Notes under the pieces: model-generated
What the model saw: only the letters and a program-made list of their open reading frames with translations
Told to the model about the DNA's origin: nothing
The model's database searches: none
From: Lepidodermella squamata
Lineage: Eukaryota; Gastrotricha
NCBI GenBank assembly: GCA_047495785.1
Contig: JBLDXI010000033.1
Coordinates: forward strand, 248,001-312,000
DNA: 64,000 nt
Direction of reading: 5' to 3'
Program-made: the position numbers and the translations under genes
In this document: positions 56,149-64,000 of the stretch, piece by piece
Numbering within the stretch: the first letter of the stretch is position 1
Layout of the letters: every line of letters starts with the position of its first letter

Positions 56149-59100
56149 TCAAAAACTTGTCTCTACGCAATTTGGAAATGGCACCATGTACTTCACGCCT
56201 TTGTACTTCATACAAACAGCTGGGGCGATTATTTGTTCGAGTTTGATGAAGATAAATTCGCCATTGTCGGTAGCTGTTGAATCGACTTTATGAACTTGCA
56301 CTCCTCGGAACAGTTTTCCCGTGAACTTCAAAGCTTTCACATAGGTTTTATCTTGATAGCAGATCAGATACTTCACCTTCGCAAAGGTTTTCGGACCAAT
56401 TTGCAGATAATCTCCAGCGGCAATGCTGATTTTCTTGGCCATGACATTGCAAATACCACGAGTCCATTTTCTTAACACCACTTTTTCATCAATCATCAAA
56501 CTCAAATCCCGGTAAAGATAGTAAGACGAGTAAGTGTTGACAACCGCCTCAGCACCGAGCCCGATCAACTTGGCATTTGAAGACTTGACGACGGTGCCAA
56601 CATGGCGATAGCCATTAGACAAAAGCTGTAGAGCCCATTCCGGAGGGTCTTTCGCAGAAATCAGTAGTTCCATTAGCAACACACGGTCAACACTTTGGAC
56701 CACAACTCCGTTGCCACTGGTAAGGTACCGAACGAGTTGACCGGCCTTGCTCTCGAACCCAAAGGTGCTATACTTGAACAATGGCCCGAAATTTTCAACG
56801 TCCTCGTGCATGTGTTCCGCTTGGTGGACATTCAGCGTACATCGTTCTTCGCCATGAAGAATCGGAAAATCGTGAACGAAGTTTGACATGGAAATTTCGA
56901 CAAAGTTGGCATCGGGATTTGGCTTCAACGCTTCGTACAGCCCAGCAGAAAAATCCATAAAATGCTTGTAAACCTGAGGTTTCAATACATCTTGGAACAA
57001 CACGGGTCCAAAAAACAGAATCATTGCGCGATTTTCGTTGCCGTGAAACATTCCGCGTTGAGCCAGTGATCGGTAGTTTCGCTGATAGCACGAAGGCATG
57101 TTGACTTTGAAGCTTTTTTCAGCTTCTAGAACCTTGGATTCGCCGACATAGCAAGCTTCGATTGATGTATTGTCGAAGTAACTTGCGAACAGGACTCGGA
57201 GAATGCATGAGCACGAGTTGTGAAGGTAGTCGAATGGGAATCTCCAGACCAGGTCAAGGATCTCAGCGATAATTGCCGGGCCATGAACTCCATGATATGG
57301 CACCTTCTTTGTTCCTATCAGCGCATCTGCAATCATCATTTCATGAGTTCGAAGAAGAACGTCAGGTTCGGGTGCGAAGTAGACGGTTGTGCTGTTTTCG
57401 CGCAACTGACCGCAGATGAGGCACCTTGGACAACTGAAGTAACCTAGATAAAAAGAAAATTTCTTCCATCAGAAAAAATAAATGAAAAAATCGGATATAT
57501 ATTGGAAAGAATTAATCGACGAAATATTGGACAATTGTTATTTGTTATGCACGTTTCTAAATTTTTCAAACTTATCAAAACAAATAAACAGCTAATTTGT
57601 ATGATTTTAGAAAATATTCAGCATTAGTAATCCACCGGCAATCGGCTAAAACCAACGTACTTTTTTATGGTTTTATTGCTCCCTGACTACACTATATAGC
57701 ATCAATTAGTACGTGAAAAATCTGTTTGAAAAAATTAAATCAAAAGCACCAAATTAATATGCAAATAAATTGAAAAATAATAGGATGGATATTAAAAATC
57801 AGGAATGATTTACCGTATTTATGCCAACCTTATTCGCTAATTGCTTATCCCTAATAGGAGCCCAGGGTTGAGAAGTCAAGTTGGTTCGAAAACGTTGAAA
57901 ATAAATGATTTACCAAAAATCATGTGTCGATAGGCGAAATTAAAAAAATTTCATGGTTGAAATTTTAGTGGCCCGCGCTGCTATAGGAAAACATTAGGTA
58001 GAAATAATGAATTGGAAATTATTTACTGGGCAAGTATTTAAAACAATTTTATCGATTAACAGATAATGCGCCACCGTTAAATAATTTTTCTTTGAATTGT
58101 AATAGTAAGGTCATCTTTTTTCATATGCAAATGAGATTTTTCAAATTACCTGTTATTTTTCCAGCTTCATTCAAAAAATTTTAAATCACATAAAATCAGG
58201 TGGAAAAAAAACGAAATCACCCGCGTTTAATTGTCATAATTTTCAGAATTTGTTATGTTTCTCTATCCTCAAAAAACATGGTTTGACCGAAATAACAGTA
58301 TTGAAATTTTTACAAAAAATTCACTATAAAATCTCAAACCTGTGGGATAGGCAGAGTTTCGAATTTCCGCCTTTGCCGGACCGTCAACACAGCACAACGG
58401 ACATTGAATCCACGCCACTCTATTGCCGCAATCAAGACCTTTGTTCAACATTTGTTTGATTTCGTTTACAAACGGTCGCAAAACCTGGTTTGCATCAGGG
58501 TGTCCAAAACCCTGGTATATACCAGCCAAGAAATACTGATTGAGCTGATCGAGGCGAAATAGAATATACCAGACACTTCGAATTGCAGATAAATATGGTG
58601 ATACGCCGTCGTAAAAAAAGCTGGTTTCGACTGGTTCGACAACCTCAGGGTGGTTTTTCAGAGCCGTGACAATGCGATCGCTCAGCCCGATGCTCGCGAA
58701 CGATCCGCCCGATTTACATTTCGGACAGCGGCGCCTCATAGCCTTAGAGTTCAGTTTTCGCGGAACCGAATTCTTACATCCACAAATGTAGACTGTTTCG
58801 ACACCCCGCCCGTTTCGATACCAGGGCAGTAGGCGCGATTTTAATTTATGTTTGGTGTTAATTTGAGGAAAGAAATCAGCTCCAGGAAACAACTGCATGA
58901 AAATATCCATTAGAGTTTCCATAGCCACCCAGGATAGTTTGAACCGATTACAATATGCCACCAACATGAATAGCAATGAGCCGAAAGTAATAGAATCGCT
59001 CAATCCGTGAACTACTTCGTCTTTGTGAGGTAAATTGAAGGGGCAAGGGTCTTCTTCCGTATTAGCATCATCGGTAACCAAATCCTCCATACCTGGGTCG

Positions 59101-59348
59101 CAATAGTCATTTGGATCATTGGAATTACCGCCAAGAGTTTCATTATTATTTCCAGAAAATTCGTAATCTTCTTCAACAATTTCCATGTCGTTGTTTGTTG
59201 AGGTGAATTCAGATTCGATTTCGAGCTCACGTTCATCCTCATCTTTTGTTTCTTCCGGAATTGTTTCAAGCAGCAACTGACGACCAGTACGCCAACCTTG
59301 CCGGGTTGTCCGAGGTAGCACTTTTGCCCAGCGGCTTTTGTATCTCAT
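56149..59348 (-). CDS. CACTA (TNP2)-like transposase-derived protein, intact
   Basis: Two exons, 58340-59348 and 56149-57443, join at CCCACAG|GTTTGA and ATCTAG|GT into 767 residues without a stop. Features in order: an acidic N-terminus, a zinc-ribbon (C-x-C ... C-P-K-C), the first catalytic block F-Y-D-G-V-S-P with a following S-V-W, the second block C-V-D-G-P-A-K-A with C-x2-C and C-x2-C zinc ligands split by the intron, and the H-G-V-H-G-P, L-N-V-H-Q-A-E-H and F-G-P-L-F blocks typical of CACTA/En-Spm transposases. These elements cut and paste DNA between short CACTA-type ends. No terminal repeats were visible on either side, so it may be a domesticated gene or an element whose ends I could not spot. 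The 896-nt intron is AT-rich. Confidence 0.82.
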
Positions 59349-59615
59349 GAGTCAGAATGAAAATTATTCTATGAAGAACTTTTGACAATTATTCATCGCG
59401 AAAAAATATGAAAATAAAACCAGAAAATTCCTTGAATATTTCTTAATTTTGAAACAAGATAATTCAAGCCTTTTATAGTTTTTAGTTATCAATCTGGAAA
59501 TAAATTTTATAATAAAAAAATTGTGATTGAAAATGATTAAAAAGTGAACCAAATGACAATGAAAGTGATAGAAATCCGATTTGGGATCACCAGGGTTAAT
59601 TTTATTGGTTGGAAA

Positions 59616-59667
59616 TGTTAATCACCGACGTTTCGATGGTAAAGCATCGCCGTCAGGACTTAGAAAT
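59616..59667. repeat. Paired 50-bp motif, copy 1
   Basis: The motif ATGTTAAT..CGAC.TT.CG, a variable stem-loop, then CATCG.CGTCAGG.CT.AGAAAT occurs here and at 60312-60367 in the same orientation. The outer parts match and the central stem differs. Confidence 0.6.
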
Positions 59668-60311
59668 CTAAGAAATCGACTTAGAATTCGAAATTCGATT
59701 TCTAAAAAATTCGAAATTTTTTTAAAATTCGAAATAAATTCGAATAATATAATATGGGAGGGACAAAGACATTCTGAAAAATATTCAAATAATCCCTGTT
59801 ATTATATGATAGAAAAGGAAGAAGAAATAATCGCATTTAACTTTATTATGAAAAAAGTGAAGCAAAGGGAAATTCTAAAGTTCCTTAAAATGTTGTGGGT
59901 TCCAACGTTGATAAAAATTGGATTTTTTAGGAAACTCTAAAAATCTTTAAAGAGCAATATTTGAAAGGAATTAACTGCAAGTCTGTGTGCCAAAAAAGTA
60001 TTGGCGATCAGAGATCAGCGGCTGGATCAGCGGCTTTTCTTACCAGATAAGTAGGAAAAAATAGGAGCTTTCGCAAAAAATAGGGAAAAATCTGTTTTTG
60101 ATTTCTGTGTCCGCAAAGCAAGTATTCCCAGCTGTGTTGCGATTGCTTTTCGTCTGTTGCGCAAATAATTGCCCATTGTGAATTTCATACACACAAGCAG
60201 ACAACCTGATTTACATTTCGCATTTTTTGTTTTTCGTGAGTTTTTTATTTTCCGGGACGAATCAGAATAGTGCGTGCAACCATCGAGTCTTTTAGTTTAT
60301 TGCTCTTCAGA

Positions 60312-60367
60312 TGTTAATTAATAGCGACTTTGCGGCCACCTAGTGGCCATCGTCAGGCTCAGAAATT
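60312..60367. repeat. Paired 50-bp motif, copy 2
   Basis: Second copy of the motif at 59616, with a GGCCA/TGGCC stem in the centre. It ends 65 bp before the start codon of the BEN-domain gene, so it may lie in its promoter or 5' UTR. The roughly 640 bp between the copies holds no supported gene. Confidence 0.6.
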
Positions 60368-60431
60368 TATTAGATCGATCGCAGATTTTTCCAATTTTTT
60401 GCTCTGATTTTTGCTTTTATTTTTGCTAGAC

Positions 60432-62696
60432 ATGTCAAGTATCAAAAAAGTCCTTGTTACGTGGCTGGACTGTGACGGCCAGCAAACGTTAATGTCTCCT
60501 GACAAAGTTCGGACGCGTGACGAACCGATAGAACAAGGCAAAACCTACCTCGTCAACTGGCCTGAGGATAACAAAGATTATCGTGGAAGAATCGACGCTA
60601 TCGGTTCTAGATTTTAAACAATAATAATCCATGCGTGTTAACTATCATTTTTGTAGCACTGTCATCAGGCGAAGTCAAAGAATTGGAGCGACGTCTGAAC
60701 CTCGACCAGGAGGATTGCGAATCGATCGCATCTTCTGTTGATTCGACAACCAGGTCAGGACGGTCTTACGCCCAGCCAACAGAATCTTCTGCTGGCAATA
60801 CAGGAAGAAAGGTAACTCTCTGCCGAAATAATTCCTAAAACTTCCCAAATTCCCACGATTTTTTTTATTTTTAGCGTAAAGAGGTAGCAAGCACAGCTGC
60901 TAGCACAGCTTCGAAATATGCGAGGACCAACATGCAAACGACCCCGGAACCCGCTATGACTCCGGCCAGTTCGCAGGTAAGGCTCAGAAACCCATTCGAT
61001 TTTATGCTGAATCTACGGTCAAATCAAAGAGTGCTGGATTTGGGATTTTTAAGGTTGAATATTTTTTGGAATTTTTAGAAAAAAAACTATAAATTTTCGA
61101 TAAATTTTCATCATATTCTGGAAATACACAAAGAAAATTTGTTATAAATAAAAAGTAGAAAAAATTGCTTCAAAGTAAGAAATTTAATACCTTGGTTATT
61201 TCGTTCTATAATACTCTATATATTTTTCCATTCCAGCGGAAAGAAATATCAGGCCAGTCAAATCGCGCCGGAGCTTCCACCAGCTCACAGGTATTATTCT
61301 TCTTTATTTCCCACCAGTTCCTAAGAAAAATTACCTCCCCTCGATTTTTCAAACTGTTTATTTTTATTTTTTTATTTACGCAGGATCACATTTCTTCTTC
61401 AAACAAGTCTTACAGTAATGGACATCAACATCCAAGTGAAGGCTCTGACGAACATGAAGATCCGGTAAGTCGCAATTTGCTTGCATTATTAAAATATTCG
61501 ATCTGATCATGTTATTTATAAATTCAATTTTTCGAAAATGTTTACTTTTTCATCTAACTATAGAACTGAATTTGTTGCAGGATTTACAGCAGTTCAACAT
61601 TGCCGCACAAAGACCAGGTTCGGTAATCATTCGCGAAGCTCCCGGTGGTTCAAGGGCTTCCGGTGGACCCACTCGCGGTGCCCGCGGTGGTGCTCCAGGT
61701 GGTTCCGTGCAAGCTACTGTTGCCGTAACCGGTATCGAGTCCGCAGAACCGGGGCCATCCGGACTAGGTGTCCGGGGTGGTAGTTCGAATAGCCGTGGCG
61801 GCCGTGGCGGTGGTCGAGTTGGTCGAGTTGGTCGAGGAGCCGTACGGGGAACCGGCCGCGGCGCCGTCGTTCAAAACCATCAGTATCCCTACAACAGTGG
61901 CGAGGAGAACTCATTTGATGAAAAGATCGCCGCTCTCCGATTCCGGCTGGATAACCTGAATAAAGACACACGCGAAATTTTGGAGATTTTGAAGATATTC
62001 AGAAGTTCGCCAAAATTTGTCACGGTTTTTGTGAGTTTACAATCACTTCAAGCTCCTTCAATATTTGTAAAAAAAATTCAATTTTTTATTATGATCTTGA
62101 ATTTTTCGCTTTTTCACCAGAACTTTGCGAAAATTATATAAAATTTTATTTTGAAGGAAAAATAAAATAAAATAAAATTATTAATGATGTCTATTTTTCT
62201 CAATTTTAATATATTTCGCAAAGTTGATTTATTTTTTTATATTTTTAATTTCGTTTTAGGAGAACTTCGAGTTTTCTGATGGATCAATCTTTGAGGGCAA
62301 ATCCGCACTGGAATTCCAGCGTTATAACGATCATGTTCGAGGCGCGGCTGATCTGGCAATCGCCTTGCTGCAGCTGCTGTTCGATCCAGAAGAGTTGAGA
62401 ACAAGAAATCTCAGTGGTCATGATGCCCTCCATGGAAAGACAGTCTTTCCGGAAAAGCAGCTGGACCCAATGAGGCTCGGCGAAATCCACCGTGAGTTCT
62501 GTTAATTTTTCTTTTGTTTTAGCCTAAAAATATAAAATATGGGTTCCAAAAATTAACGCAGGATGTTTTTTTAGGAGTCGTCGATCATTGTTTTCCACTT
62601 TTGACCCTGAGTGAAAGACAAAAAGTTTGGCACGTGAAAGTTGCCAACTGGCTTCGCTCCAACAACAACGGTAATAATCACAACGATGACGCGTAA
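60432..62696 (+). CDS. BEN-domain protein with RGG region
   Basis: Eight exons join in frame into 455 residues: 60432-60603, 60657-60811, 60875-60976, 61237-61290, 61384-61464, 61581-62030, 62260-62491 and 62575-62696. The N-terminal 60 residues form a small Trp-rich beta domain (V-T-W-L-D-C-D-G ... Y-L-V-N-W-P-E-D), of a kind seen before BEN domains. A Ser/Thr-rich spacer and a Gly/Arg-rich RGG region (about residues 205-290) follow, likely nucleic-acid binding. The C-terminal 80 residues match a BEN domain, with L-D-P-M-R-L-G-E-I and V-D-H-C-F-P. BEN domains bind DNA in chromatin and transcription factors. AATAAA lies at 62815. Confidence 0.82.
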
Positions 62697-62735
62697 TCGA
62701 TTTTGAACATTTACATTTCTGAAATCCTGACTTAC

Positions 62736-62761
62736 ATATTATATATATATATATATATATA
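62736..62761. repeat. (AT)n microsatellite
   Basis: Thirteen AT units in the presumed 3' UTR of the BEN gene; a shorter run lies at 62800-62812. Confidence 0.9.
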
Positions 62762-62814
62762 ACAAATGTAAATCGTATGCTAAAGTTGAATATATCAATG
62801 TATATATATATATC

Positions 62815-62820
62815 AATAAA
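62815..62820 (+). terminator. Polyadenylation signal AATAAA
   Basis: Lies about 120 bases after the BEN-gene stop codon. Confidence 0.5.
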
Positions 62821-62911
62821 ATGTAATATTAAATGCTGTTCTTATTCTTCCATATAGATTGATTGGAATGTTAATGTTATTCCATTGAAATTGAGCCTTA
62901 AATGGGTCGTG

Positions 62912-63640
62912 ATGTTGGGTAAGTTGTCTTTTATGTTTAATGCATGGAATGATTTTTTTCCTAATTGTTTTGCCGTAAGCCAAGTGGTATGCATTACGGT
63001 TTAGTAAATATTAATTTTCAATTTAGATTTCACAGAATCGGTCGAATCCGTCCGATTAAGATCCAGGTACAACTTCGCCGCAAAGTAAAAATTTGCGAGA
63101 ATTTTATATTTTTACAACAGCGTTGAGCTGCCATGCAGTAACGTGAACACAAGGCGAACTCGTTTTCTCTGCTGGGCCATGATTTACAAATTGAAGTAAG
63201 TCGATGCTCAAAACATGTTGAAATCCTCCATTAAAATTCTGCGATTTTAACTAAATTTTACAATTATTCAAATTACAGGGAAATTTGAAAGGGACTTCGA
63301 AAAATTCTTGGAATTTTTTTACAAATAATTTGAAATTTAAAAGTCTTCAATATTTTTAATATTTTCTCATCCAAATTTAGCTTTTTCAAATTAAAAAAAA
63401 AATGAAAAATCGAAGAAGAAATGATTTCTTATTCTCTCTTCGCTTCTCTTTATTTGAAAATTCACTCGAATTTTTTCGGTTTATTAGATTGGCTCGGTGA
63501 ATGGCTGGATTGGCTTCTAGCAATGGAGCGATGCGGATTTGGTTACCAAGCAGCTCAGGGCTTCGGTTCTGAAACAACGTTTTACCACAACGGCAATCAG
63601 CGGCCAGCCGGAGCAAGTACAACAGGCTTTGATGCCTAAC
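62912..63640 (+). CDS. Weakly supported small gene or gene tail
   Basis: Possible exons 62912-62918, 63027-63066 and 63121-63195 keep one open frame through GT-AG junctions (TTGG|GTAAGT, TCCAG|GTACAA, TTGAA|GTAAGT). A last exon within 63493-63640 is open but joins cleanly only with a non-obvious acceptor, so the model is incomplete. The tail frame is rich in Gly and Gln with no domain. AATAAA at 63713 supports a transcript end here. Confidence 0.25.
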
Positions 63641-63718
63641 AAATGACTGTTGCTATTATTCGCCTTCTCATGTTATAAAAAATAACACATTTAAATATCG
63701 TTTGATTGATGAAATAAA

Positions 63719-64000
63719 AATTATTATGTGGATTTAATGTCTCATTTCGGGTCTAAAGTGGCGAAGAAAAGCAGCGAGCGGAAAGGAAGGAGAGGGCCTT
63801 TAATAGCCTATTTAAATGAATAATGAACCTTCAGTTTAGGCTATATTAGACGTTAATTTTGCGCATTTTCCAACGGAAAAGCTGAAACTCTAACTTAGCC
63901 TAACATGGCAGTTGCGAACCTCCAGAATGGCCTAACTTTGGCGCTAATGTAATATTTATTTTCATAATTCTTTATCTAAAGCCTAAAATAGGCTAAATTC
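63719..64000. other. Right edge, nothing recognised
   Basis: AT-rich sequence with several AGGCTA words (63779-64000) but no gene. Confidence 0.35.

Noticed and set aside
61538-61971. Arg/Ser-rich frames overlapping the RGG region of the BEN gene
   Set aside because: They are alternative-frame readings of the Gly/Arg repeat; the BEN frame has splice support.

Overview
This window looks like a piece of an invertebrate animal nuclear genome, probably from a small-intron lineage such as an ecdysozoan. Genes are split by GT-AG introns, many of them about 50 nt long. The proteins are metazoan: Cys-loop receptors, seven-transmembrane receptors, Kunitz inhibitors, a SOCS-box protein, a BEN-domain protein and a pancreatic-type lipase. 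I could not name the species. Exon limits come from reading splice sites by eye; for most genes the exon lengths sum to an intact frame.

Layout. At 0.4-4.8 kb are two intronless Cys-loop receptor genes (+) with a hAT-type MITE between them. At 4.8-11.9 kb is a gene-poor, repeat-rich stretch. At 11.9-22.8 kb is one TPR gene (+) whose long introns hold degenerate mobile DNA, including a MULE transposase relic, and one nested hypothetical gene. From 23.8 to 59.3 kb nearly every gene is on the minus strand: a secreted Cys-rich repeat protein; a SOCS-box protein; two paralogous two-TM proteins; two Kunitz-type inhibitors; a foldback element; an ankyrin-repeat protein; and two tandem type-II membrane proteins of glycosyltransferase appearance. 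A plus-strand lipase then leads into a segmentally duplicated tract (43.5-50 kb) with two more Kunitz-type genes, a lipase 3' relic, a LINE fragment and a MITE. Next come three tandem GPCR genes, the third frameshifted, with a fifth Kunitz-type gene among them, then an intact CACTA/TNP2-like transposase gene. The window ends with a plus-strand BEN-domain gene (60.4-62.7 kb) and a weakly supported gene tail.

The genes are unlikely to form one pathway. The unifying theme is local tandem duplication: receptors, GPCRs, putative glycosyltransferases, two-TM proteins and a family of secreted Kunitz-like proteins. The most interesting item is that family. Five genes share a modified Kunitz module with a W-R-Y/F core and altered cysteine spacing, with the intron regularly splitting each domain between Cys3 and Cys4. 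A separate secreted protein at 23.8-25.4 kb carries a Cys-rich repeat I do not recognise.
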